Assembly (NCBI GenBank): GCA_964500435.1
Contig: CAZCNL010000005.1
Span: forward strand, 62,001 to 126,000
DNA length: 64,000 nucleotides
Direction: 5' to 3'
Source of the DNA: GWF2-33-9 sp964500435
GTDB taxonomy: Bacteria > Bacteroidota > Ignavibacteria > Kapaibacteriales > UBA2268
Below, one piece after another: positions 37,559 to 45,705 of the stretch (position 1 is its first letter; every line of letters begins with the position of its first letter). The position numbers were made by a program, and so were the translations under genes. Below the pieces are notes generated by a model. The model was not told the DNA's origin. It saw nothing but the letters and a program-made list of their open reading frames with translations, and did not search any database.

Positions 37559-38758
37559 ATGAAAAAAATAGGCATCATCACATCTGGCGGCGATTGTGGC
37601 GGATTAAATGCTGTAATTATTGGTTCAGCAAGAATGGCGAGTCATTTAGGTATAGAAGCAACTTTAATACCGAATGGCTATGCAGGTCTTTATAATTTAT
37701 TAAATTTAGATTTAGTTTCGATTGATATTTCTCGTGCCGATAAAATTCATTCTGGTGTAGCAGGCTCCGAAGCAGGCCACTCTCGTGTTAAGATTAGCAA
37801 AATCAACGACCCCGAAAAGTATGATAAAATAAAAGCAGGACTGGAAAAACACAAGATTGACGGATTAGTAATTGCAGGTGGTGACGATACTGGTTCTGTT
37901 GTTGTTGATTTGCTACAACACGGCATTAAATGTGTTCACGTGCCGAAGACAATGGATTTGGATTTGCAAACTTATTCCGTTGGTGGAGATTCTACAATTA
38001 ATCGCATCGCAAAATTTACAGATGAATTACGCACAACCGGCTTAACTCATAATCGAGCTTTAATTATCGAAGTTTTTGGTCGTTATGCTGGACATACAGC
38101 ATTTCGTGGTGGATTGGGTGCAGATGCAGATGCAATTTTAATCCCAGAAGTTGAAGTAGATTACGAAGTTTTATATCAACACTTTAAAAAGACTTATATC
38201 GAGCGTTTGTATAATAGCGATGTAAAAGGTTCTACTTATATTATTGTTGCCGCAGAAGGTGTGAAGAACAAGGAAGGCAAGTATTTTACGGACAATTCAT
38301 CAACAGATTCATTCGGGCATCAACGTTTATCTGGCGTTGGACGCTTTATCCGCAATCAATTAGAGCATTACACGAAACAAGATCCCGACTGGAAAAAAGT
38401 TTTAACCGATGTCGGCATTTATGTTGATGGCATTTATATGTATCCCGAAATTAGAGAAGTATCTCTTGGTCACCTGGTTAGAGCTGGTGCAACAAGTGCC
38501 TATGACGTTACATTTGGTAAACAAGCTGGTGGTGCAGCCGTGTTATTAATGAAAGAAGGAATATACGGTGTTACTGTCGTTGGCGTCGAATCTACTATTA
38601 TTACGTATATTCCCACAGAAGAAGCAATTAAACAAAGATTTGTAGATTTAGATGAAATTTCGTTCCACGAATCATTAGGTGTATGTTTTGGCAGAAATCC
38701 TGCCGAATATAAACCATTATTTAAAGAACAAACAGGAAAAATTCATCGTTATATGTAA
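37559..38758 (+). CDS. 6-phosphofructokinase, pyrophosphate-type signature
   Basis: 399 aa. Glycolytic enzyme phosphorylating fructose-6-phosphate. The nucleotide-site loop is GGDDTGS (D109-D110, residues 107-113), and the next motif is PKTMD (K130, catalytic-type D133). In ATP-dependent PFKs these positions read GGDGS and PGTID; Asp plus Lys at the two sites marks pyrophosphate-using enzymes. It probably uses PPi and may run in both directions. Other family parts are present (GGDSTINR, EVFGRYAGHTAF). AAGG precedes the ATG. Pyruvate kinase at 47.8 kb completes part of glycolysis here. Confidence 0.9.
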   Translation: MKKIGIITSGGDCGGLNAVIIGSARMASHLGIEATLIPNGYAGLYNLLNLDLVSIDISRADKIHSGVAGSEAGHSRVKISKINDPEKYDKIKAGLEKHKIDGLVIAGGDDTGSVVVDLLQHGIKCVHVPKTMDLDLQTYSVGGDSTINRIAKFTDELRTTGLTHNRALIIEVFGRYAGHTAFRGGLGADADAILIPEVEVDYEVLYQHFKKTYIERLYNSDVKGSTYIIVAAEGVKNKEGKYFTDNSSTDSFGHQRLSGVGRFIRNQLEHYTKQDPDWKKVLTDVGIYVDGIYMYPEIREVSLGHLVRAGATSAYDVTFGKQAGGAAVLLMKEGIYGVTVVGVESTIITYIPTEEAIKQRFVDLDEISFHESLGVCFGRNPAEYKPLFKEQTGKIHRYM

Positions 38759-38786
38759 TTATTAATTTTCTTTACTTTTGAATACT

Positions 38787-39149
38787 ATGTATGAAATTAT
38801 AATATTATTATTAATTGGTGCTATTGCAGGAATATTAAGCGGTTTCCTTGGTATAGGTGGTGGTATAATTGTTATTCCCGCCCTTTCATTAATTTTAGGT
38901 TTTACTCAACAACAAGCTCAAGGAACATCTTTGGGCTTGTTGTTGCCTCCAATTGGTCTTCTTGCTGTAATTAATTATTATAAAGCTGGTCAGGTTAATT
39001 TAAAAGCTGCTGCGATTATGGCTGTTGCTTTTGTTATAACAAGTTATTTTGCTTCGAAGATTGTTGTTTCAATACCAGAGCAAGTATTGAAAAAAATCTT
39101 TGCTTCATTTTTACTTATTTATGCAATTAAATTATTTTTAGAAAAGTAG
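38787..39149 (+). CDS. Half-size TauE/SafE-family membrane protein
   Basis: About 120 aa, start set at ATG 38787 (a TTG lies three codons upstream). Four hydrophobic segments with the family signature GILSGFLGIGGGIIVIPAL and QQAQGTSLGLLLPP in the first half. Classic TauE/SafE anion permeases are ~250 aa with two such repeats; this is one repeat with its own stop and no remnant after it, so it could work as a dimer. Sulfite or sulfoacetate export is known for some members; the substrate here is unknown. Confidence 0.82.
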   Translation: MYEIIILLLIGAIAGILSGFLGIGGGIIVIPALSLILGFTQQQAQGTSLGLLLPPIGLLAVINYYKAGQVNLKAAAIMAVAFVITSYFASKIVVSIPEQVLKKIFASFLLIYAIKLFLEK

Positions 39150-39166
39150 CAACTTTTCAAGTGTTA

Positions 39167-39799
39167 TTATTTTACATAGTTCTTTAATTTTTCGATATAT
39201 TCATTTATTGCATAAAAAAACACATCGAATGCATCAACAGGATTTGGAATAATTTTATCTATAGATTCGAATTTCGGTTTTTCTTTTTCAATTTCTATTA
39301 AAGCTTTATGAATTGAATATAACGACTCTATTTTGTCTTTCATTAAATTTAATTGCTCTTCAGTGCTTGAAATTGTATCATTTAATTTATTTACAAATTC
39401 ATTACGAATACTTTCAATAGAATTAACTTTTTCGTCAATTATTTTTTCTTCTAACTCCTTTATTCTATTTACTTTTGGAACCATCATTTTTTTAATATTA
39501 TCGATATTTACCTGAGCTGTACGCCACTGTATTTCAATATCTTTTAATGCATTTAAATCTTTTGCAGTATCGCTACTTTTTGCCTTTATTGAATTTGTAA
39601 TTTTTTCTGTTAATGCTATTTCCTGGTCAATTCTTTCTTGCAATTTTTCTAATTCTTTTTCTAATTTTTCTCTTTCTTTCGTATAATCTTGAAAGTTAGG
39701 AGTTTCGAATGTAAACTCTGCAAAAAGAGTAAAATCCCATAAAGAGTTATCCTTATTAGTCGGGACTAAATATTTAAATTCATTTTCGTTAATTTCCAT
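39167..39799 (-). CDS. Coiled-coil protein, function unknown
   Basis: 210 aa, no signal peptide. Residues ~40-165 are rich in Glu/Lys/Leu with heptad-like spacing (KEREKLEKELEKLQERID; RIKELEEKIIDEK), predicting a long coiled coil; the ends look globular. No family recognised. Convergent with the TauE gene (17 bp between stops) and divergent from the PLP-enzyme gene. Possibly structural or a scaffold, not supported further. Confidence 0.6.
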   Translation of the reverse strand: MEINENEFKYLVPTNKDNSLWDFTLFAEFTFETPNFQDYTKEREKLEKELEKLQERIDQEIALTEKITNSIKAKSSDTAKDLNALKDIEIQWRTAQVNIDNIKKMMVPKVNRIKELEEKIIDEKVNSIESIRNEFVNKLNDTISSTEEQLNLMKDKIESLYSIHKALIEIEKEKPKFESIDKIIPNPVDAFDVFFYAINEYIEKLKNYVK

Positions 39800-39881
39800 A
39801 ACTACTTTTTTCGTAATTTTAAATTTTATTAAGTTAAAAATAAGAAAAATTATGAAATTATAAATATTTAAGGTGAAAAAA

Positions 39882-41084
39882 ATGAAAGAAAATCCAGCAA
39901 GAAAAATTCAAGATTATCAAGTTTTTGGAGAATTTGGCGAAGTAAACCCATCAATTTCCGATGGTGCTACATTTACATTTATGACAGCTGAAAAAATGAC
40001 CGAATTATTTCATCAAGAAGTTGAAGGTTGCTTTCTTTATTCACGACATTTAAACCCAAGCGATTATTATCTCGGTCAAGCACTTGCGGCGATGGAAGGC
40101 ACTGAAACCGCACAAGTTATGGGAAGTGGAATGGGAGCAATAACTTCGACTATAACTCAATTAGTATCCACAGGCGATGAAATCATTTCAAGTCGCACAA
40201 TTTACGGCGGCTCTTATGCTTTTTTGAAGAACTTTTTGCCTAAATTTGGTGTTAAAACCCATTTTGTTGATATTACAAATTTAGATAAAATTAAAAGTTT
40301 AATCAACGACAAGACAAAAATTTTATATTGCGAAACTGTTAGTAATCCTTTACTCGAAGTTGCAAACTTGCCAGAATTAAAGAAAATTGCAGCTGAACAT
40401 AATATCAAACTTGTTGTTGATAATACTTTCACACCAATGATTTTCAGACCTTATCAATTAGGTGCAGATATCGTTGTTTATAGCCTTACAAAATATGCTA
40501 ATGGAATGAATGATGCTGTCGCTGGTGCTGTATGCTCAAACCATGATTTCATTGCAAGTTTACGAAGTGTTAATGATGGTGCAGCTATGTTACTCGGTCC
40601 CGTTCTCGACCCAATCAGAGCTTCGATGATTTTGAAAAATTTACATACATTACATATAAGAATTAAACAACACAGCAAAAATGCAATGTTCATTGCTGAA
40701 AATCTTGAAAAATTAGGCTTGAAAGTATTTTATCCAGGATTGCCATCTCATCCACAACACGAATTACACAAACAAATGATGGACGATAGATACGGCTTCG
40801 GCGGTATGATTACTTTTGATGCAAAAGACCAAGATACAGCACAACGTTTGATGGAAGCAATGCAATTAAACAAAGTTGGTTATTTTGCTGTTAGCTTGGG
40901 ATTTTACAAAACGTTATTTAGTTCGCCCGGTTCATCCACTTCAAGTGAAATTCCAGAAGAAGAACAAATAGAAATGGGAATGAGCCCCGGATTAGTCCGT
41001 TTCTCCGTTGGTCTTGATGATGATATCGAAGAAACATTCGCACGCATCAAAAAATCAATGATTGAAGTAGGATTAATAAAATAA
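39882..41084 (+). CDS. Cys/Met-metabolism PLP-dependent lyase or synthase
   Basis: 400 aa from ATG 39882 (AAGG ~8 bp upstream; an in-frame GTG at 39873 overlaps that site). Aspartate-aminotransferase-fold enzyme of the gamma family: the GSGMGAITSTI phosphate loop, CETVSNPLLEV, the Asp in VVDNTFTP, and the PLP-binding lysine in YSLTKYANGMND. Family enzymes include methionine gamma-lyase, cystathionine gamma-synthase/lyase and O-acetylhomoserine sulfhydrylase. The sequence alone does not pick one; methionine gamma-lyase fits best. It stands alone, followed by an MFS transporter 104 bp later. Confidence 0.9.
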   Translation: MKENPARKIQDYQVFGEFGEVNPSISDGATFTFMTAEKMTELFHQEVEGCFLYSRHLNPSDYYLGQALAAMEGTETAQVMGSGMGAITSTITQLVSTGDEIISSRTIYGGSYAFLKNFLPKFGVKTHFVDITNLDKIKSLINDKTKILYCETVSNPLLEVANLPELKKIAAEHNIKLVVDNTFTPMIFRPYQLGADIVVYSLTKYANGMNDAVAGAVCSNHDFIASLRSVNDGAAMLLGPVLDPIRASMILKNLHTLHIRIKQHSKNAMFIAENLEKLGLKVFYPGLPSHPQHELHKQMMDDRYGFGGMITFDAKDQDTAQRLMEAMQLNKVGYFAVSLGFYKTLFSSPGSSTSSEIPEEEQIEMGMSPGLVRFSVGLDDDIEETFARIKKSMIEVGLIK

Positions 41085-41188
41085 GTAAATTAATTTTAAT
41101 AATATTTTATAAATTAATATAATTTTTTAATTTCGAATAATATTTAAATTAAACAAGCATAAAATTTTAAATACACAAGGAAGATTAT

Positions 41189-42586
41189 ATGACAGAAACA
41201 ATGACGAAGAAACTAAACGACTCAAAGGCTGCAAGGTGGACAGCTTTAGCTATAGTCTCGTTTACGATGTTCGCAGGATATTATCTTGCTGATGTCTTAG
41301 CACCATTGCAAGGACTTTTAGAAAACAAATTAGGTTGGTCCAGCTCAGAGTATGGATTTGTTACAAGCGCCTATGGATGGTTCAATGTATTTTTATTCTT
41401 CTTAATCATCGGAGGAATAATATTAGACAAAATGGGTGTACGATTCACTGGATTGGGCGCCTCAATTGTAATGGTCATTGGTACTGCAATAAAATATTGG
41501 GCAGTTTCGACCCATTCGCTTGATGGAATAAATTGGCATATAATTTGGTTCGACGTTAAAGCACAAGTAATGTTAGCCGCTTTGGGCTATGCTATTTTTG
41601 GTGTTGGTGTCGAAGTTGCCGGAATAACCGTTTCAAAAATTATTGTTAAATGGTTCAAAGGTCACGAACTTGCTCTCGCTATGGGTTTGCAATTAGCAGT
41701 AGCAAGAATTGGAACGGCACTTGCTATTTCAACCTCTTTGCCCATTGCTTTAGCTTTCAATAATGTTTCAACACCGATTTTATTTTGCTTAATAATGCTT
41801 GTTATTGGCTTCCTCGCTTTCTTTTTGTACACTTTTAGCGACAAAAAATTAGACAAAAGCATTGCAGCTCATAACGAAGAAAATCAAGTAGCCGCCGAAG
41901 AAGAATTTAAAATAAAAGATATATTTAATATCATCACAAACAAAGGTTGGTGGTATATCGCAATTTTATGTGTTTTATTCTACTCAGCAGTTTTCCCCTT
42001 TTTAAAATATGCAACCCTTTTAATGGTAAATAAATTTGGAGTTTCAGAATATTGGGCAGGTTCAATCCCAAGCCTTTTACCTTTTGGCACAATACTTTTG
42101 ACACCGCTTTTTGGTGGAATATACGATAAAAAAGGAAAAGGAGCGACAATAATGATAATCGGCGCTTTGCTAATTATCTTTGTGCACGCAATGTTCTCAA
42201 TTCCATTTTTAAACAGTTACTTCATTGCCATAGCGTTAATATTAATTTTAGGAATAGGCTTTTCATTGGTACCTTCTGCAATGTGGCCATCTGTACCCAA
42301 AATTATACCAGACAGACAACTCGGAACAGCCTATTCTCTTATTTTTTGGGTACAAAATTGGGGATTGATGGGTGTTCCGTATTTAATTGGTTGGGTTTTA
42401 GAAAAATATTGCATCACAGGAACAAAAGTAATCGATGGAGTTCAATCCACGACTTATGATTACACGTTGCCAATGTTAATATTTACTTCATTCGGTGTTC
42501 TTGCTTTAATATTTGCTTTCCTTTTAAAAGCTGAAGATAAGAAAAAAGGCTATGGTTTGGAATTACCTAATATAACAAAGGAATAG
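41189..42586 (+). CDS. MFS transporter
   Basis: 465 aa with about 12 hydrophobic helices in two bundles and a charged central loop (~residues 215-245). An MFS A-motif-like loop is present (GGIILDKMGVRF after helix 2; GGIYDKKGKGA in the second half). The sequence resembles the MFSD1-like branch, which has been linked to dipeptide transport in animals, but I would not assign a substrate. A GGAAG site precedes the ATG, and a strong terminator follows the stop. Confidence 0.85.
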   Translation: MTETMTKKLNDSKAARWTALAIVSFTMFAGYYLADVLAPLQGLLENKLGWSSSEYGFVTSAYGWFNVFLFFLIIGGIILDKMGVRFTGLGASIVMVIGTAIKYWAVSTHSLDGINWHIIWFDVKAQVMLAALGYAIFGVGVEVAGITVSKIIVKWFKGHELALAMGLQLAVARIGTALAISTSLPIALAFNNVSTPILFCLIMLVIGFLAFFLYTFSDKKLDKSIAAHNEENQVAAEEEFKIKDIFNIITNKGWWYIAILCVLFYSAVFPFLKYATLLMVNKFGVSEYWAGSIPSLLPFGTILLTPLFGGIYDKKGKGATIMIIGALLIIFVHAMFSIPFLNSYFIAIALILILGIGFSLVPSAMWPSVPKIIPDRQLGTAYSLIFWVQNWGLMGVPYLIGWVLEKYCITGTKVIDGVQSTTYDYTLPMLIFTSFGVLALIFAFLLKAEDKKKGYGLELPNITKE

Positions 42587-42610
42587 ATACAATCATTTTG
42601 ATAAATCAGT

Positions 42611-42644
42611 AAAAAAAGCCTCGCAAAAAAGAGGCTTTTTTTTT
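42611..42644. terminator. Bidirectional rho-independent terminator
   Basis: Stem GCCTC/GAGGC (extended by A7/T9 flanks) around an 8-nt loop, with T9 on the plus strand and seven As in front that become T7 on the minus strand. It lies between the MFS gene and the convergent T9SS cargo gene and can end both. Confidence 0.9.
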
Positions 42645-42665
42645 CTCATTTCCTTTTTAATCCAC

Positions 42666-42690
42666 CCCGTCATTGCGAGCGAAGTAATCT
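42666..42690. repeat. Partial copy of dispersed CGTCATTGCGAGCGAAG repeat
   Basis: 19 bp identical to the left arm of the palindromic element at 45540-45617 (CCCGTCATTGCGAGCGAAG), followed by diverged TAATCT. The half-copy abuts the stop codon of the 446-aa T9SS cargo gene. Confidence 0.75.
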
Positions 42691-44029
42691 AAATCTTTAT
42701 AAATTTCTTTACTTTTTCATTATCAATTTTCAAAAAATATATTCCAGCGGGAAGGGTCGAAACATCGATTTCATTTGAAATATTACCTTTTAATAGTGAA
42801 ATACCTAATTGATTTATAATCTCGAACGATTTAAATCTCTCATTAATATTATGTAAATATATATTACCATTTGATGGATTGGGGCATAAGATAAAATCGT
42901 CAATATCTTCTTTCCTTTCATTTATCGAATTAACTTGTTCATTAAATTCATAAATTTTAACATCTGAAATTACTAAATATTTTTCACCTTCAATTATAGG
43001 GCTATAACCCATAAGAGCTAATGGAACACCTTTTTTCAAATTTATATGATTTATTATCCAACTTTCTCCAAAATCCTTGGATTCTATTAATTCATAATTA
43101 TCATTAAATGCTCTCAAAATATTGTTATTGTTATAATAAAAATAATTGTCATAAAATCCTCCAAATAACGAAAACTCAGATATTTTCTGCCATGTATCTC
43201 CACCATCTTTAGTTTGATAATAAGATAATTTCCTTTTTAAACTATCATTTTCAATAAAATCCGTCCCTGAAACTTCAATAATTCCATTTTTTTCATCCTT
43301 AAAAATTAAATTAGATATGACGTATAAATGAGCATTTGTTGAATCTTTAATAACTTCAGTAGTTTGAATTTCGTTAGTCAATAAATTAATTTTAATAAAA
43401 TCCTTATAAGAAGAAGTATATAAAATATCATTCGATATTACTAAAAGTCTCTTATCAGCAAATGATAACGGCAGAATAATTTTTGATTTGAACCACGTAT
43501 TTCCTCTATCTTCTGAGATAAAAATGTAAGATGTACCTCCCCGACAGTAAGCATATAAAAACAATTTATTTATGTTATTTTCATTATAATATAGATTTGT
43601 CTCTATATAGTTTGTAACCACACTATCATATATATTAACTTGTTTCCATTCACCACGAATTCCATTATTATTTTCAAACAGAACCACAGAGCCATTAATT
43701 GTTCCACTTAAAATTATTTTGCCGTTGATATATATACCGGATGTTATTCCTAGTTTAATATTTGCAAAATATTTATTATAATCATTCGAATCTAAATATG
43801 TTCGATATCCACTAGGATAATTATAAAGGATAAATATACTATTAGAAAATGGAATTTTGTTAATAATGAAATATTCATCACTATAAGTTCTTAAAATAAT
43901 GGCTGGTCTCAAAAATGCATAATGTGATAAGGTATCAATAAGTTTAAAATGTTCATTTGAATCAGCAAAAATTAATGTTTTTGATATAAATAATAACGTT
44001 AAGATAAAAATTAAATTGATTTTTTTCAT
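42689..44029 (-). CDS. Secreted BNR-repeat-like protein with T9SS sorting domain
   Basis: 446 aa with a signal peptide (to ~FADS). The body has Asp-box (BNR/sortilin-like) motifs, S/T-x-D-x-G-x-T/S-W: ISEDRGNTWF, TKDGGDTWQ and SKDFGESWI, suggesting a beta-propeller. The last ~70 residues form a type A T9SS sorting domain (LCPNPSNGNIYL ... STLPAGIYFLKI ... VKKFIKI). Probably exported through SprA to the surface or medium. Next to another sorting-domain gene, same strand, 65 bp upstream; perhaps one unit. Confidence 0.87.
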   Translation of the reverse strand: MKKINLIFILTLLFISKTLIFADSNEHFKLIDTLSHYAFLRPAIILRTYSDEYFIINKIPFSNSIFILYNYPSGYRTYLDSNDYNKYFANIKLGITSGIYINGKIILSGTINGSVVLFENNNGIRGEWKQVNIYDSVVTNYIETNLYYNENNINKLFLYAYCRGGTSYIFISEDRGNTWFKSKIILPLSFADKRLLVISNDILYTSSYKDFIKINLLTNEIQTTEVIKDSTNAHLYVISNLIFKDEKNGIIEVSGTDFIENDSLKRKLSYYQTKDGGDTWQKISEFSLFGGFYDNYFYYNNNNILRAFNDNYELIESKDFGESWIINHINLKKGVPLALMGYSPIIEGEKYLVISDVKIYEFNEQVNSINERKEDIDDFILCPNPSNGNIYLHNINERFKSFEIINQLGISLLKGNISNEIDVSTLPAGIYFLKIDNEKVKKFIKI

Positions 44030-44094
44030 ATTTGCACCTTTAATATCATATAGGTCGTATGATTTTTTTATAAATCAAACGACCCGTTTAAAAA

Positions 44095-45021
44095 TTAATT
44101 AACAATAAATTTACCAAAATCAATAACTTTGTTATTTCTTGTTATCTTATAATAATAAAAACCAGGAGGATAATTATCAATTGATATTTTTATAACTTTT
44201 TGATTTGTGGTAATGATATTTTTGATTTCTTTAATTAGTGTACCTTCAATTGTATGAATTCTAATTGATATAATTTCATTATTATTGAAATTATTTAGTT
44301 CTAAATCAAAATTTCCGTTATTCGGATTTGGTATTACCTGTGAATAAACAAAAGAGTTAAATCCTTTAACTGAAAATATCAAAGGAGGCGGTGGTGGTTC
44401 ATGAGCTGAATCACAAGTAAACCAACACGGCGTTGTCCATTTATCACAACCATCAAACGGATGTCCTGGTTGAAACAATTTGCGTAATAATTTAACTGAA
44501 TCAATATTATAATAATCATTTGCATAAAGAGCATACTGTTCCCAACAGCAATTATCATCAGGCAAACATCCTCTGATTTTGTAAACCTGATCGATTTCAT
44601 CCCACCATTCTCCCCAACATGATGTTTGAAAAACCCTCCATAAAGTATCATATTGTGGCTTTTGATGGTTAAGCAATTTATTATTTGTAAGTAAATGTTT
44701 TATTGCTTTTTTATAAATTTCTTGCTTTGAATAGCATAAATCACAACCTGGTGAGGATTCTACGAAACGTAATTGTAAGTCCTTTGTGTATATTGCTGCT
44801 GCTAAATCTTTACAAGTGTCATCTATAAGACGATACCAATATTCATATGAAATATAACAATTAGGGCAAAGAGAATCAGTAAAGCTTCCTACTTCAGTAT
44901 CAATCGACCATTTTACATTCCAACAATCGGTACATGGTGGTTTATCTGGTTGTGATATCAAATTAATAGATAATAATTCAAAAATTATTAAATATATTGC
45001 AATTAAATATTTTTTGTTCAT
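44095..45021 (-). CDS. Cysteine-rich secreted protein with T9SS sorting domain
   Basis: 308 aa with a signal peptide (ending near LISQ). The ~190-residue mature domain holds 14 cysteines, including CTDC, CPNC, CDLC and CWFTC, and many Trp/Tyr; the sorting domain has none. A PPPPP linker separates it from the type A sorting domain (QVIPNPNNGNFDLEL ... NYPPGFYYYKI ... GKFIVN). The cysteines would form disulfides or bind metal outside the cell. No family recognised for the Cys-rich domain. Confidence 0.85.
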   Translation of the reverse strand: MNKKYLIAIYLIIFELLSINLISQPDKPPCTDCWNVKWSIDTEVGSFTDSLCPNCYISYEYWYRLIDDTCKDLAAAIYTKDLQLRFVESSPGCDLCYSKQEIYKKAIKHLLTNNKLLNHQKPQYDTLWRVFQTSCWGEWWDEIDQVYKIRGCLPDDNCCWEQYALYANDYYNIDSVKLLRKLFQPGHPFDGCDKWTTPCWFTCDSAHEPPPPPLIFSVKGFNSFVYSQVIPNPNNGNFDLELNNFNNNEIISIRIHTIEGTLIKEIKNIITTNQKVIKISIDNYPPGFYYYKITRNNKVIDFGKFIVN

Positions 45022-45132
45022 TTGTTTTTTCCTTATTTTATTTTTACATTTTTTTTGATAAGATTAATTTTTTTTCGCTCTATTTAAGCATCAAGGGAAT
45101 TTTTGCTTGTGGTAACAACTCTATTCCAAATC

Positions 45133-45181
45133 GCTACAAAGCTGTGCGGAACTACCACGCCTCCCGCAATTGCTTTGTAGC
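45133..45181. repeat. Inverted-repeat hairpin
   Basis: GCTACAAAGC at 45133-45142 and its exact reverse complement GCTTTGTAGC at 45172-45181, with a 29-nt GC-richer loop. The local base composition stands out from the AT-rich surroundings. No T-run follows, so it is not a typical terminator. Confidence 0.6.
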
Positions 45182-45330
45182 ACTGTCGCAATGAATTTCC
45201 ACTCGCAGTTGTAAATAAATAATTTCTCTCGGCAAAATTTATTTGAACAAAATAATTTTTCTTTCTTTGGAAAATTTGAATATATCGCAGTTTCAATACA
45301 ATAAAAATATTTTTGAAGCGTCCATATAAA

Positions 45331-45370
45331 GCCATAAAGCCATAAAGCCATAAAGCCATAAAGCCATAAA
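45331..45370. repeat. 8-bp tandem repeat (GCCATAAA)5
   Basis: Five perfect consecutive 8-bp units with diverged partial units on both sides (CCATATAAA before, GCCCAT after). 8 is not a multiple of 3, and the frames across it read MALWLYGF-like repeats with no protein meaning. Confidence 0.9.
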
Positions 45371-45539
45371 GCCCATCCTATGCCCTTTTTCGCATTTCCC
45401 GCCTCTCCAATATTTTTATTTCCTTCTTTCATTTATTTTTTTATTTACATTTTATATTTTTTCTAATTTAACAAATTCTTTATATATATAACAAGTGAAC
45501 AGCAAAAAAATTACATTCAGATGCAAAAAAATTTTTCAA

Positions 45540-45617
45540 CCCGTCATTGCGAGCGAAGCGAAGCAATCCCTTGCTTTCCTGGGATTGCTTCGTCAACTTT
45601 GTCTCCTGGCAATGACG
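45540..45617. repeat. REP-like nested palindrome
   Basis: 78-bp element with two nested perfect inverted repeats: outer CGTCATTGC (45542-45550)/GCAATGACG (45609-45617) and inner GAAGCAATCCC (45560-45570)/GGGATTGCTTC (45581-45591). A half-copy lies at 42666. Such GTCATTGCGAGCGAAGCGAAGCAATC elements are dispersed in many bacterial genomes and give the spurious peptide VIASEAKQS, also readable here. Confidence 0.85.
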
Positions 45618-45645
45618 TCATCGTATTTTCCCGTGTTATTTTGGT

Positions 45646-45691
45646 ATAAAAAAAGTCCGATATTTTACTTGTATCGGACTTAATTTTTTTT
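45646..45691. terminator. Bidirectional rho-independent terminator
   Basis: Perfect 10-bp stem AAGTCCGATA (45653-45662)/TATCGGACTT (45672-45681), 9-nt loop, T-run on the plus side and an A7 run before it that gives T7 on the minus strand. It ends the zinc-peptidase gene. Confidence 0.9.
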
Positions 45692-45705
45692 TCATTAAAT
45701 GTATT

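Larger units (their letters stand above)
45022..45652. other. Repeat-rich intergenic region
   Basis: About 630 bp without a supportable gene. It contains a 10-bp inverted repeat hairpin (45133-45181), a (GCCATAAA)5 tandem repeat (45331-45370) and a nested palindromic element (45540-45617), separated by AT-rich sequence. Open frames here translate the repeats themselves and are not credible genes. Confidence 0.75.

Noticed and set aside
45084..45432. Two overlapping minus-strand frames with MALWLYGF repeats
   Set aside because: They read through the 8-bp tandem repeat and the hairpin; no ribosome-binding site and no protein-like composition.
45495..45683. 62-codon plus-strand frame containing VIASEAKQS
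   Set aside because: It is the translation of the palindromic repeat and runs into the terminator hairpin; a familiar annotation artefact.
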